64,000 nt of DNA from Vreelandella songnenensis (lineage in GTDB: Bacteria; Pseudomonadota; Gammaproteobacteria; Pseudomonadales; Halomonadaceae). Below, piece after piece: positions 8,559-17,230 of this stretch. The position numbers were made by a program, and so were the translations under genes. The stretch spans positions 124,001 to 188,000 of the forward strand of contig NZ_PVTK01000004.1 in the NCBI RefSeq assembly GCF_003002925.1. The letters are read 5' to 3'. Numbering within the stretch: the stretch's first letter is position 1; every line of letters begins with the position of its first letter. Under the pieces are notes generated by a model, which was not told the origin of the DNA, searched no databases, and saw nothing but the letters and a program-made list of their open reading frames with translations.

Positions 8559-10739
8559 TCAGCGCTTCACCGGGCTGATCAGCCGGTTGGCCGCTTCACC
8601 CAAGGGCGCCAGCTGTTCGCCAATCAGGCGCAGCTGGCTCTGGATCGGGCGGTACACCACGACCGCCTGCTCGTCAGCGCTGCCTTGCTCGTCCAACTGG
8701 GCTACCAGCGCGTCTGCCTGCTCGGCTAGCGTATCGGTCAACTGGCGCTTGTCGAGCCGTTCGGCCAGATGTTCCAGCATTTCGCTCATCTGCCGGGCTA
8801 CCGGCACCAGCGCGGTATCGTCTTCGTCTTCAGCCAGCTGATGGCGGTGGGCGCCCAGGGCGGAAAGGTGGCTCAGCAGGGTATTGGAGAGCACCAGAAA
8901 GCGCAGGCCGTTATCCGCATCCTGCTTACGGTAGTGCCCGGGCTCGTGGAGCATGTTGGTCAGCAGCGTGGAAAGCGCGGCGTCGGCGTTATGGGCATTG
9001 CGGCGCGCCAGGCGGTAGGCCAGGCCATCCTGCTTGCCCTGCTGGTACTGGCTAACAATCTCGTCCAGGTAGCGGCGGTGGCTGGTGAGCACCTTGGCCG
9101 CTTCGCGATAAAGCCTGCGCCCCTGCCAGTCCGGCAGAATGAAAAACACGGCAAGCCCCGCAATCAGCGAGCCGATCAGCGTATCAAACAGGCGCGGCCA
9201 GATCAGGTTGAAGCCATCGCCCACCTGGTTGAAGCTGCACAGCACCAGCAGGGTGATGGACGCGGTTGCGACCACGTAGCGCTTCTCCCGGTTGGCAAAG
9301 AAGGTCACGCCCGCCGCCACGGCAATCATGCTCTGTACGCTTGGCTGGGGAAACAGGCTGATCGACGCCCAGCCGACCACCAGGCCCAGCACCGTGCCCA
9401 TGATCCGCTGGGAAAGAAAGCGCCGCGTAGTGGCAAAGTTGGGCCGGCACACGAACAGCGTGGTCAGCAGAATCCAGAAGCCCTGCTCCGGGTCCAGCCA
9501 CTGAAGCAGCCCATAACCCACCACCAGCGCGGAGGAGAGGCGTATGGCGTGGCGAAAGGTGGGGGAGCCCAAGGTGAGGTTGAGGCGCACCCGCTTCCAG
9601 GCTTCCAGCAGGCTGGAGGGCGAACGGTCAAACAGCGCGCTGTCGCGCCGATCGTCGTCCATGTCCGGGTTATGGGCGCTGGCAATCTGACCTTCGAGAG
9701 TGGCCAGGTTGTCCGCCAGAGCGTTGAGCGGGCGCATCAGCGGGCGCCATTCGGGCTTGCCGCGGTCGCTCAGGTTATCGATCGAGGCGCGCAGATCGGC
9801 CAGGGCCTCTTCGCTCTGGCGGTGATCGAACGGGCGGTTGAGCAGCAGCGATTTGGCCAGCTGGCGGCAGGCGCGGCCCTGCTGGTCCAGCAGGCGCTGG
9901 CAGCGAAACAGCACGTCGTGATGAAAGAAGGCCTCGGTCAGCGCGCTGTAGGGGTAGTGGGTCGAGCTTGCCCGTTCATGGATGTCCTGGGCGATAAAGT
10001 AGATGCGCAGGTAGCGGTTCAGCTTGCGGTTACCGCGCTGGCCCTCGAGGCGCCGAAAGATCATCTCCTTGGCCTGGTTGAGCGCGTCCACCACCTTGCC
10101 GTTCTGGCGCGCCAGCGCCACCCGCCGCGCTTCCACATCCACGCCGCGCACCGGCTCGAACAGCGCCGACTTCAGAATCAGGAACTCGCCCAGCGTCTTG
10201 TACAGCCGCGCCATGCTCTGCTTGAGCGGCTGGCGTGAGAAAAACGCGCACCACAATACCGAGATAAGCCCGTACCAGGCGGCCCCGGCAATCAGCTGCA
10301 GCTGGCGAGTGGAGACTTCATGATCGACCCCGCCGTGCTGCTCGATATTGATCATCGAATAGATCGACAGAATCAGCGTGCCCGAGGCAATCGTGGCATA
10401 GCGCTGGCCGATGGCGCCGAGCATGATCAGGGTAAAGGTGGACACCGCGAGGCCCCCGGCGAACAGCCACGGCCAGGGAAACAGCCACTGAACCACAAAC
10501 GAGGCCAGGGTGAAGCATAGAAGGGTAACGACAAGTGCCTGAAGCCGCCCCTGCCAGCTATCGTCGGTTTCCGAGAGTGCGCAGGCAATAATGCCCAGAA
10601 ACAGGGGGATAACGAGGGCAATGTTGCCAGAGTAGATGCTGAACAGCAGCGCGCCACTGAACGCCAGAAAGACACGCAGGCTGTAGGCAAACTTGTCCAG
10701 CGTCCAAAGACGCCGCAGCGGCAGTGAAAAAGAGGGCAT
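8559..10739 (-). CDS. YccS/FUSC-family inner-membrane protein
   Basis: Large membrane protein of 726 aa with two hydrophobic blocks. One lies in the first ~170 residues and another around 390-520 (VVGYGLLQWLDPEQGFWILLT and following helices). Each is followed by a long charged cytoplasmic region. This is the layout of the YccS/YhfK group within the FUSC (fusaric-acid-resistance-like) superfamily, thought to be aromatic-acid exporters or related. The substrate is unknown. No membrane-fusion partner gene is adjacent. Single-gene unit, convergent with recG. Confidence 0.8.
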   Translation of the reverse strand: MPSFSLPLRRLWTLDKFAYSLRVFLAFSGALLFSIYSGNIALVIPLFLGIIACALSETDDSWQGRLQALVVTLLCFTLASFVVQWLFPWPWLFAGGLAVSTFTLIMLGAIGQRYATIASGTLILSIYSMINIEQHGGVDHEVSTRQLQLIAGAAWYGLISVLWCAFFSRQPLKQSMARLYKTLGEFLILKSALFEPVRGVDVEARRVALARQNGKVVDALNQAKEMIFRRLEGQRGNRKLNRYLRIYFIAQDIHERASSTHYPYSALTEAFFHHDVLFRCQRLLDQQGRACRQLAKSLLLNRPFDHRQSEEALADLRASIDNLSDRGKPEWRPLMRPLNALADNLATLEGQIASAHNPDMDDDRRDSALFDRSPSSLLEAWKRVRLNLTLGSPTFRHAIRLSSALVVGYGLLQWLDPEQGFWILLTTLFVCRPNFATTRRFLSQRIMGTVLGLVVGWASISLFPQPSVQSMIAVAAGVTFFANREKRYVVATASITLLVLCSFNQVGDGFNLIWPRLFDTLIGSLIAGLAVFFILPDWQGRRLYREAAKVLTSHRRYLDEIVSQYQQGKQDGLAYRLARRNAHNADAALSTLLTNMLHEPGHYRKQDADNGLRFLVLSNTLLSHLSALGAHRHQLAEDEDDTALVPVARQMSEMLEHLAERLDKRQLTDTLAEQADALVAQLDEQGSADEQAVVVYRPIQSQLRLIGEQLAPLGEAANRLISPVKR

Positions 10740-10883
10740 AGACGCTCTTATTGTGGGTCGTTGTTAGACTTTAGTATACCTATTGTAGGCAGCCCGTTGC
10801 TATGGCTTAAACCATTATATTGCAGGGCCTTTCAAGGCATTGTCACTACCCGCTTGCCCAGGTGGCGGCGGATAAAACGAAAA

Positions 10884-10915
10884 CAGCCAACCCGGATTTT
10901 AAAACGGGTTGGCTG
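10884..10915 (-). terminator. Terminator after the SCP2-like gene
   Basis: A perfect 11-bp stem, CAGCCAACCCG (10884-10894) with CGGGTTGGCTG (10905-10915), is followed in the minus direction by a T-rich run (TTTTCGTTTT). It ends the 12.9-to-10.9 kb minus-strand unit. Confidence 0.85.
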
Positions 10916-10945
10916 CATAAGAGCATTATCTAATCGGGACTGACG

Positions 10946-11302
10946 CTAAACGTACTTCAACAGCTTCTGCAGCTTGTTCATGTCGGCAGAGTCGCCCACC
11001 AGGCGAACTTCGCCGTTGACCATGCCGTCGAGAAACGCCTGTTGGGTAGGCTTTCTGAGGATACGCAGTGCCGCGTCTTGATCACGAAAACGCAGCTCGA
11101 GATCCAGGTCTATCGGCAGACCTTTTTCAGAAGTGATGCCTTTGGGCGTCATTCGATAATGCCGGGCAACGCTCAGATCTTCTGTCGCGATGCCCCAGTC
11201 AAGGCGACGCATGCGCTCGAGCTGTTCACGAAAGCGCGGCTTGCGGCGCAGGGCACGCTTGAGCAACACGCCCAGGAGCCACAGCGTCAGCTTGAGCTTC
11301 AT
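10946..11302 (-). CDS. Small SCP2-like protein with hydrophobic N-terminus
   Basis: A 118-aa protein. Residues 1-16 (MKLKLTLWLLGVLLKR) form a hydrophobic or amphipathic start. The remainder has the pattern of a short sterol-carrier-2/lipid-binding domain: DLDLELRFRDQDAALRIL, then FLDGMVNGEVRLVGDSADMNKLQKLL. That is the SCP2-like GDxxxMxKL end also seen in UbiJ/UbiT-type proteins. The ATG overlaps the HU stop by one base (TAATG), so the two are translationally coupled. Lipid or ubiquinone-intermediate binding is only an inference from the fold pattern and the nearby ubiCA. Confidence 0.55.
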   Translation of the reverse strand: MKLKLTLWLLGVLLKRALRRKPRFREQLERMRRLDWGIATEDLSVARHYRMTPKGITSEKGLPIDLDLELRFRDQDAALRILRKPTQQAFLDGMVNGEVRLVGDSADMNKLQKLLKYV

Positions 11303-11574
11303 TAGGAAACGGCATCCTTGAGCGCCTTGCCCGGCTTGAAGGCGACGTTTTTGCTGGCAGGAATCTGCAGCGGCGCGCCGGTTTGCGGGTTCTTGCCGGT
11401 ACGCGCTGCACGCTCGCGTACGGTAAAGGTGCCAAAGCCGATCAGTGCCACATCTTCGCCCTTGGCAACGCTGTTGGTGATCTCGTCCAGAATCACGTTC
11501 AGGACTTGACCAGCCTTGTCCTTGGACAGGTCGGCACTCTCAGCGATGGCAGCGGCGAGTTCAGGTTTGCGCAT
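11302..11574 (-). CDS. hupB: DNA-binding protein HU
   Basis: Nucleoid protein HU, 90 aa from MRKPELAAAIAE. The ATG at 11572-11574 is preceded by AGGGG. A 20-residue upstream extension is open but lacks HU homology. Characteristic stretches are ALIGFGTF, RERAARTGKNPQTG on the DNA-binding arm, and IPASKNVAFKPGKALKDAV at the end. In Pseudomonas an HU gene also lies beside a rubredoxin reductase gene near ubiCA-phoBR, the same order as here. Which HU paralogue this is cannot be settled from the window. Confidence 0.93.
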   Translation of the reverse strand: MRKPELAAAIAESADLSKDKAGQVLNVILDEITNSVAKGEDVALIGFGTFTVRERAARTGKNPQTGAPLQIPASKNVAFKPGKALKDAVS

Positions 11575-11680
11575 AAGGAATTCCCCTAGTGAAATAGTAA
11601 GCGTAAAGCATAACGGTGTTGTTAAAAGCGCCACCCAGGCTGGGTCAGCTTACCTAGCCTAGTCGTGAACGCGGTGAAAA

Positions 11681-12871
11681 TCAGCCTAGCAGTACAGGAG
11701 CTGCTCTGGAAAGCTCCACTTTCCGTCTCACGCAGCCCCCTGTCAACGCAAAACCGACTAAATTCCCGTGTTTATCTTCACCCAGGGCGCTCATGTCGCC
11801 GCCTTCCCCCTCGATTCGCCAGCGCTCGACGCTCGCGGCCGGTGGGTAGGCAACGACCGGCAGCAGCGGTGTCTTGACGATGATCGGCCAGGCCCCGAAG
11901 CTGACCTGAGTCGGCGTGCCGGCAAGTGTAGCGGCCAGCGCCTTGGCGCTGGCCTGCAGCGGCTGCACGTACATGGCGTTGACCCCGGCAACACAGGCCA
12001 CATCGCCAAGCGCGTAGATATGCGGGTCCGAGGTACGCAGGTAGCGGTCGACGTCGATACCGCGGCGGGATGCGTCAAGCCCTGCGGCGTCAGCCAGCGC
12101 AGTGCGGGGTGCCAAACCGGTAGCCAGCAGCACCAGGTCCACCTCAAAGGTAGTGTGATTATCCAGCGTAAGCTGAACGGCGCTGTTGCTGCCCGCGCTG
12201 ATGTCGGCAAGCGTGCGGCCAAGGGCAAGCTGGATACCGGCGTCCTGAAAGGCGTCGCCCAAGGCGTTGCCGAGTGGTTCGGGCAGAAGCCGCGCCAGCG
12301 GTGTGGCTTCCGGTGCCACCAGCGTTACCTGATGCCCGCCTGAATGCAGGTCATTGGCGAACTCGCAGCCAACCAGGCCCGCGCCGATAACGGCAACGCG
12401 GGCTGGGTGTTCATCAAGTGCCGCTCGAAACCGGCGGTAGTCATCCAGGTCGTTCACGCTGAAAAAGCGCTGGGAGACGCTCTCCGGAATCGCAAACGGC
12501 GCTTGAGGGGCGGCGCCGGTCGCCAGCACCAGGGCGTCGTAGCCAAGCCGCTGGCCATCGCTCAAACGGATGGTGCGCGTCTTGGGCGTCAGCTGCTCAA
12601 CGCGGGTATGCGTGATGACTCGGGCGTCCAGCTCATCGGCAAGCGCGGCTGCGCTGCGCTGGGCCAGCCGCTCGGGCGGCTGGCGCTTGGCAAGCCCTGT
12701 CGAGAGCAGGGGTTTACTGTAGTCATCGCCGCTGTCTGCGCTGATCAGGGTGATCGCGCGGTGGTCATCCAGGCGGCGCAGGGCGCGGGCAAGCCCGACG
12801 CCTGCCATCCCGGTGCCGATAATGACCAGCCCGGCGTGGTCAGTGGCATCAAGCGTGTGTGATACGGGCAT
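11681..12871 (-). CDS. FAD-dependent NAD(P)H oxidoreductase, rubredoxin-reductase-like
   Basis: Start taken as the ATG at 12869-12871 (MPVSHTLDATDHAGLVIIG), preceded by GAGG. An upstream extension is open but unlikely. It gives 396 aa, close to rubredoxin-NAD reductases. The FAD-binding motif is IIGTGMAGVGLARALR, the NAD-binding motif VAVIGAGLVGCEFAN, and the second FAD contact VYALGD-like (IYALGDVACVAG). These enzymes pass electrons from NADH to rubredoxin for alkane hydroxylase or superoxide reductase systems. In Pseudomonas the rubredoxin genes lie next to it, but none is found here, so the acceptor is unknown. Confidence 0.82.
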   Translation of the reverse strand: MPVSHTLDATDHAGLVIIGTGMAGVGLARALRRLDDHRAITLISADSGDDYSKPLLSTGLAKRQPPERLAQRSAAALADELDARVITHTRVEQLTPKTRTIRLSDGQRLGYDALVLATGAAPQAPFAIPESVSQRFFSVNDLDDYRRFRAALDEHPARVAVIGAGLVGCEFANDLHSGGHQVTLVAPEATPLARLLPEPLGNALGDAFQDAGIQLALGRTLADISAGSNSAVQLTLDNHTTFEVDLVLLATGLAPRTALADAAGLDASRRGIDVDRYLRTSDPHIYALGDVACVAGVNAMYVQPLQASAKALAATLAGTPTQVSFGAWPIIVKTPLLPVVAYPPAASVERWRIEGEGGDMSALGEDKHGNLVGFALTGGCVRRKVELSRAAPVLLG

Positions 12872-12956
12872 GCCATCCTCAAATAGTCGATGCAATAAAA
12901 GCCTGTCTGGCCACCATGTTACACTAGCCACCCCGTTTTTTGCCCAGGAGCATCCG

Positions 12957-13520
12957 GTGGCGACTTCCTCTTTTCGGCCCACTTACGCTTTTCCTATCTG
13001 GCAGCCCGTGGCGGCGGTGCGGCCGGCCATGAGCGCGCCCTGGTGGCAGTGGGTGGCCTCCACCGATTCGCTGACGGCCCGCCTGATCAACGCAGGAGGC
13101 GAGCGGCCGTTTCGCGTACGCCTGCTGCATCAGGGAGTGGGTACGCCTCGGCTGGATGAAGCGCTGGCGCTGGGCATTGCACCGCGCCGTTACGCCTGGC
13201 TGCGGGAAGTGGCGCTGTGCGTGGGGGGCTCGCCCTGGGTGGTGGCGCGTTCGGTGGCGCCGCTGGCCCAGCTGCAGGGCCAGCATCTCAAGGGGCTGGG
13301 GGAGCGTTCGCTGGGCAGCTGGCTGTTTCAACAGCCTGACCTGGTGCGTGGCCCGATAGAGGCCAGTACCTGCGCACCGCGCGTCAAGTATCCAGAGAGT
13401 GATCAGGCACGAAGCCTGTGGGGGCGGCGCTCGGTGTTCCAGCACGGCGGTCTTTCACTGCTGGTGCAGGAGCACTTTTTAACCACCATGGCTGATGATC
13501 TTCGCCTGCCTTCGCGTTAG
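12957..13520 (+). CDS. ubiC: Chorismate lyase (GTG start)
   Basis: Converts chorismate to 4-hydroxybenzoate plus pyruvate, the first step of ubiquinone synthesis. The reading frame has no fitting ATG. The GTG at 12957 gives [10 protein letters not shown] and is preceded at ideal distance by CCCAGGAG. The result is 187 aa. Conserved features are [32 protein letters not shown], and the C-terminal Glu in LLVQEHFL. The next gene, ubiA, uses its product. Confidence 0.92.
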   Translation: MATSSFRPTYAFPIWQPVAAVRPAMSAPWWQWVASTDSLTARLINAGGERPFRVRLLHQGVGTPRLDEALALGIAPRRYAWLREVALCVGGSPWVVARSVAPLAQLQGQHLKGLGERSLGSWLFQQPDLVRGPIEASTCAPRVKYPESDQARSLWGRRSVFQHGGLSLLVQEHFLTTMADDLRLPSR

Positions 13521-13555
13521 GCTTGCTCGGCATCTCTTCTTTTCGTGAGGTAAGC

Positions 13556-14446
13556 ATGGATCGTTCTTTGTTGCGGCCGGCCGGCTGGGCGCGCGCCGCC
13601 GACTTCTTGCAGCTGATGCGCCTGGACCGGCCGATTGGCACCTGGCTTCTGATGTGGCCGACCCTGTGGGCGCTGTGGATTGCCACGCGAGGCGTGCCGG
13701 GCCGCAGCGTATTGCTGATTTTTGTGGCGGGCGTTTATGTGATGCGCGCTGCGGGCTGCGTGGTCAACGACTATGCGGACCGCCATTTCGATGGCCACGT
13801 AAAGCGCACCAAGACCCGCCCACTGGCCACGGGGCGTATCAGCGAGACGGAGGCGAAACTGCTGTTTGTCGGGTTGGTCGCGGTGGCCTTTGTTCTGGTA
13901 CTGCTGACTAACGGGTTCACGGTGATGCTATCGCTGGGCGGCGTGGTGCTGGCGTTTATCTACCCGTTCATGAAGCGCTATACCCACTTTCCCCAGGTGG
14001 TGCTGGGCGCGGCTTTCTCCTGGGCGATTCCCATGGCGTTTGGCGCGGTGCTGGGCCATGTGCCGCTGGAGGCGTGGGTGCTGTTTCTGGCCAACGTACT
14101 CTGGACCGTGGCCTACGACACCCAGTACGCCATGGTTGATCGCGATGACGACCTGAAAATCGGCATCAAGTCGACCGCCGTGCTGTTTGGCAGCGCTGAT
14201 CGGCTGATCATCGGCCTGCTGCAGCTGGCCACGCTTGTTCTGCTGGCCTGGGTGGGCCTGCGCGTGGGGCTGGGCGGCTTCTTCTGGCTGGGGCTTGGCG
14301 GCATGGCGGTAACGTTTATTCATCAGCAGCGGCTGATCAAGGGGCGTGAGCGTGACCCGTGCTTCCAGGCGTTTCTGAACAATCACTGGTCGGGCCTGCT
14401 GATCTTCGCCGGTATTGCGCTGAGCTGGTGGCCCGAGGCCGTGTAG
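13556..14446 (+). CDS. ubiA: 4-hydroxybenzoate polyprenyltransferase
   Basis: Integral membrane prenyltransferase that joins the polyprenyl tail to 4-hydroxybenzoate in ubiquinone synthesis. I chose the ATG at 13556 ([10 protein letters not shown]) with GAGG upstream. A TTG 33 bases earlier is open but poorer. Length 296 aa. The two Asp-rich Mg/diphosphate sites are visible: NDYADRHFD at 71-79 and [13 protein letters not shown] near 193-205. About eight or nine membrane helices are apparent. It follows ubiC by 35 bp. Confidence 0.95.
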   Translation: MDRSLLRPAGWARAADFLQLMRLDRPIGTWLLMWPTLWALWIATRGVPGRSVLLIFVAGVYVMRAAGCVVNDYADRHFDGHVKRTKTRPLATGRISETEAKLLFVGLVAVAFVLVLLTNGFTVMLSLGGVVLAFIYPFMKRYTHFPQVVLGAAFSWAIPMAFGAVLGHVPLEAWVLFLANVLWTVAYDTQYAMVDRDDDLKIGIKSTAVLFGSADRLIIGLLQLATLVLLAWVGLRVGLGGFFWLGLGGMAVTFIHQQRLIKGRERDPCFQAFLNNHWSGLLIFAGIALSWWPEAV

Positions 14447-14480
14447 TTGAAGTAGAGAGAAGGGCGGCCGATATTGGCAC

Positions 14481-14498
14481 TTGTCATGGAAGTGTCAT
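14481..14498 (+). promoter_or_regulatory. Pho box 1 upstream of phoB
   Basis: TTGTCAT-GGAA-GTGTCAT has the 7-4-7 spacing of PhoB direct repeats (consensus CTGTCAT-N4-CTGTCAC). It lies 70-87 bp before the phoB start, which suggests autoregulation. Confidence 0.8.
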
Positions 14499-14513
14499 CA
14501 AGCCATGGTGTTA

Positions 14514-14531
14514 TTGTCACAGATATGTCAT
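14514..14531 (+). promoter_or_regulatory. Pho box 2 upstream of phoB
   Basis: TTGTCAC-AGAT-ATGTCAT, again 7-4-7. It starts 33 bp after box 1, which is three 11-bp PhoB repeat units, so four PhoB subunits could line up on one face of the DNA. Confidence 0.78.
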
Positions 14532-14567
14532 TGAATCACCTTTCATTGAGCACCGTGAGGCCCTGGA

Positions 14568-15257
14568 ATGACCGCCAAGACCGTTTTGATTGTCGATGAT
14601 GAAGCGCCCATTCGCGAGATGATCGCCGTGGCGCTGGAAATGGCTGACTATCACGTGCTTGAAGCGGATAACGCCCAGGATGCCCACGCCATGGTGGTCG
14701 ACCATCAGCCCGACTTGCTGCTGCTTGACTGGATGATGCCCGGCACCAGCGGTATCGAGCTTGCCAGGCGCTTGAAACGCGAAGAGGCCACCGCTGAGCT
14801 TCCAATCATCATGCTCACTGCCAAGGGTGAGGAAGATAACAAGATCCAGGGCCTTGAATCAGGTGCGGATGACTATATTACCAAGCCCTTTTCCCCGCGT
14901 GAGCTGGTGGCGCGTCTGAAAGCGGTGCTGCGCCGGGCGACGCCGCGCGGCGTTGAAGACCCCATCGAGATCAACGGCCTGCTGCTTGACCCGGTCAGCC
15001 ATCGCGTAAGCGCCGACGGCAAGGCGCTTGAGATGGGGCCCACCGAATACCGCCTGCTGCAGTTCTTCATGACCCACCAGGAGCGCGCCTATACGCGCAG
15101 CCAACTGCTGGACCAGGTGTGGGGCGGCAACGTCTATGTCGAGGAGCGTACGGTGGATGTGCATATTCGCCGCTTGCGCAAGGCGCTGGGCGATGTGCAT
15201 CAGAACCTTATCCAGACGGTACGGGGTACCGGTTACCGCTTCTCCGCTCGGGTGTAA
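14568..15257 (+). CDS. phoB: Phosphate response regulator PhoB
   Basis: OmpR-family response regulator that switches on phosphate-starvation genes. The receiver domain has acidic residues D10/D11, the phosphorylated Asp in [10 protein letters not shown] (D54), T84 and K106 (ITKPFSP). The winged-helix domain from about 130 ends with the conserved [10 protein letters not shown]...VRGTGYRF. Length 229 aa is typical. phoR starts two bases after its stop. Two Pho boxes precede it. Confidence 0.97.
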   Translation: MTAKTVLIVDDEAPIREMIAVALEMADYHVLEADNAQDAHAMVVDHQPDLLLLDWMMPGTSGIELARRLKREEATAELPIIMLTAKGEEDNKIQGLESGADDYITKPFSPRELVARLKAVLRRATPRGVEDPIEINGLLLDPVSHRVSADGKALEMGPTEYRLLQFFMTHQERAYTRSQLLDQVWGGNVYVEERTVDVHIRRLRKALGDVHQNLIQTVRGTGYRFSARV

Positions 15258-15259
15258 GC

Positions 15260-16552
15260 ATGCGCCTGTGGAGTCGTGAGCTGTGGCGCATTGCCTGGTT
15301 GGCGACCATTGGGGTTTGTGTGGGCTGGCTGTTGGGATCCGCCGGGCTGGGGCTGGCGGCCGGACTGAGCGTATGCCTGTTCCATCATCTGCGCCAGCTG
15401 CGCGCCCTGTTTCAATGGTTGACGCTTAACCCTCACGAAGAGCCGCCGGCGGCCAGCGGCATGTGGGGCGAACTGCTCGACCGCCTCTACCGCTATCAGA
15501 AAAGCCAGCGCATTACTCAAGGCCGCCTACGCGCCACCCTGGCACGCATTCAGGAGTCTTCAGAGGCCATGCGTGACAGCGTGGTGATGCTGGACCGTCA
15601 CGGTGACCTTGAGTGGTGGAACAGCGCCGCGACGGACATGCTGGGCCTTCAAACCGCCCACGATCGCGGTCAGCATATTACCAACCTGCTGCGCGATCCG
15701 CGTTTTATCAGCTACTTCAATGCGCGCGAGTACGGCGAGCCGCTTACCTTGCCCTCACCGATCGACGAGCGCAGCGTCCTTCAGTATCAGATTACCCTTT
15801 ACGGTGACGACGAGCGCCTGGTCATGGCGCGGGATATCACACGCCTGCACCGCCTGGAGCAGATGCGGCGTGATTTCGTGGCCAACGTTTCTCATGAATT
15901 GCGCACGCCGCTGACGGTGCTTTCCGGCTATCTGGAAACCTATGGCGACCTGGCCGAGCAGCTTCCACCCCGGTTAGGGCGTGGCATCGAACAGATGCAG
16001 GATCAGACCCAGCGAATGCAGAATCTGGTCAACGATCTGCTCCTTCTGTCTCGTCTGGAGATCGACCAGGGGGGGCAGGATCATCAGCCGCTCTCGGTTG
16101 AGCCGTTGCTGAATAGCGTCTGTCAGGATGCACTGGCCCTGTCGCATCGCAAGCATGCTGTCCGCGTGGTCATCGAAAGCGATGCCAGACTGCTTGGCAG
16201 CGAGCAGGAGATACGCAGCGCCATTTCCAACCTGGCCTTCAATGCCGTGCGCTATACCCCGGCGGGTAGTCAGATCACCTTGCGCTGGGCCGCGATGGGC
16301 AATGGTGGCGCCTGCATCGAGGTAGAAGATGATGGTGAAGGGATCGACCCGGTACATATCCCGCGTTTGACCGAGCGTTTTTATCGCGTCGATAAAGGGC
16401 GCAGCACCGCCACCGGCGGCACGGGGCTCGGGCTTGCTATCGTCAAGCACGTGCTGCTGCGCCACGATGCTCAGCTTCATGTCGAATCGCACCCCAATGA
16501 AGGTGCGCTATTCCGTTGTATCTTTCCTGCCAACCGGCTAATTCAGGCCTGA
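15260..16552 (+). CDS. phoR: Phosphate sensor histidine kinase PhoR
   Basis: Start at 15260 (MRLWSRELW), two bases after the phoB stop; the open frame extends upstream only inside phoB. The 430-aa protein has two N-terminal membrane segments (about 11-50) with almost no periplasmic loop, as in PhoR. A PAS-like region follows. The H box is DFVANVSHELRTP (His212), the N box NLAFNAVRYTP, and the G boxes DDGEGIDP and GTGLGLAIVKH. PhoR senses the state of the Pst transporter through PhoU, and both are encoded about 3 kb downstream. Confidence 0.96.
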   Translation: MRLWSRELWRIAWLATIGVCVGWLLGSAGLGLAAGLSVCLFHHLRQLRALFQWLTLNPHEEPPAASGMWGELLDRLYRYQKSQRITQGRLRATLARIQESSEAMRDSVVMLDRHGDLEWWNSAATDMLGLQTAHDRGQHITNLLRDPRFISYFNAREYGEPLTLPSPIDERSVLQYQITLYGDDERLVMARDITRLHRLEQMRRDFVANVSHELRTPLTVLSGYLETYGDLAEQLPPRLGRGIEQMQDQTQRMQNLVNDLLLLSRLEIDQGGQDHQPLSVEPLLNSVCQDALALSHRKHAVRVVIESDARLLGSEQEIRSAISNLAFNAVRYTPAGSQITLRWAAMGNGGACIEVEDDGEGIDPVHIPRLTERFYRVDKGRSTATGGTGLGLAIVKHVLLRHDAQLHVESHPNEGALFRCIFPANRLIQA

Positions 16553-16741
16553 ACCGCTGCGCCCTTCAATAGGCTTTGTACAAGTGTGCCAGGGTGACAG
16601 TCAATTATGGTCAAAGGTTGCTCATGTGCCATTTTTAACCAGTCAAACCGCGTCTTAACATCCTTGAAACCTGATTAATGCCAAATCTAGTTTTATATAA
16701 GTTGCTGTATTTTATTGATTTTATAATAATATGGCGTTTTC

Positions 16742-16757
16742 TGGCATCGCCTGTGCA
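16742..16757 (+). promoter_or_regulatory. Sigma-54-type promoter for the first small exported protein gene
   Basis: TGGCATCGCCTGTGCA contains the invariant GG-N10-GC of RpoN promoters (-24/-12). A start near 16767 would give a leader of about 86 nt. The 301 bp between phoR and the gene hold this promoter and its AT-rich upstream region. No recognised activator site was found. Confidence 0.65.
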
Positions 16758-16770
16758 ATAACCTAGACAA

Positions 16771-16845
16771 GGAAGACTACCGCAGGAAATGGTAAGCCAG
16801 GAAGGCACTTCCTTAAATTTAAGCGGTATTCACAGCGATCTAGGA
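16771..16845 (+). promoter_or_regulatory. GGA-containing leader, possible CsrA/RsmA target
   Basis: Four GGA motifs lie at 16771, 16785, 16800 and 16843. The second sits in the loop of a small hairpin with stem TACC (16778-16781)/GGTA (16791-16794). The last overlaps the ribosome site (TAGGAGACGG). The third is inside an AGGAAG/CTTCCT stem. This layout suits translational control by a CsrA-type protein. It is an inference from pattern only. Confidence 0.4.
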
Positions 16846-16853
16846 GACGGAAC

Positions 16854-17222
16854 ATGATGTCCAAGGAACTACTCAAGAAAGCTGGTATTTTAGGCGTAAC
16901 CTTTGGTCTTATGGCAAGCCCCTTTGCTTTTGCCCAAGAGCCAGCCAACCCGAGTGGCAACATCACTGCAGATGATGAGCCGATGCAAACTCAATCAACT
17001 GATGCTGGCGCAAACTCTGCCACTTATGATCAGGATGACCTGATTCATGAAGAAGGCGATGCGGCAACGGCGACAGATGGCATGGACTCTTCGCACTCCT
17101 CTACCCACACCGACAATGATCCGATGGGTTCAGGACCGACAGGCGAAACATCAGGCGGTGATACTACTTTCGAATCTGATGACCTGCCGAAAGAAAATAG
17201 TTCAGTTACCACTGATCAGTAA
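16854..17222 (+). CDS. Small acidic exported protein, paralogue A
   Basis: Unrecognised 122-aa protein. Residues 1-27 form a clear signal peptide (KK, then a hydrophobic core, then ASPFAFA before Q28). The mature part is acidic, rich in Ser, Thr and Asp, with no cysteine and probably disordered. Two copies of a short motif of the form [YF]-x-x-[DS]-[DE]-L-x-x-[DE] are visible: YDQDDLIHEEGD (58-69) and FESDDLPKENS (106-116). A second ATG at 16857 is possible. It is clearly paralogous to the gene at 17799 in signal peptide and motifs. It has a sigma-54-type promoter and a GGA-rich leader. Function unknown. Confidence 0.75.
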   Translation: MMSKELLKKAGILGVTFGLMASPFAFAQEPANPSGNITADDEPMQTQSTDAGANSATYDQDDLIHEEGDAATATDGMDSSHSSTHTDNDPMGSGPTGETSGGDTTFESDDLPKENSSVTTDQ

Positions 17223-17230
17223 TTGTTAGT

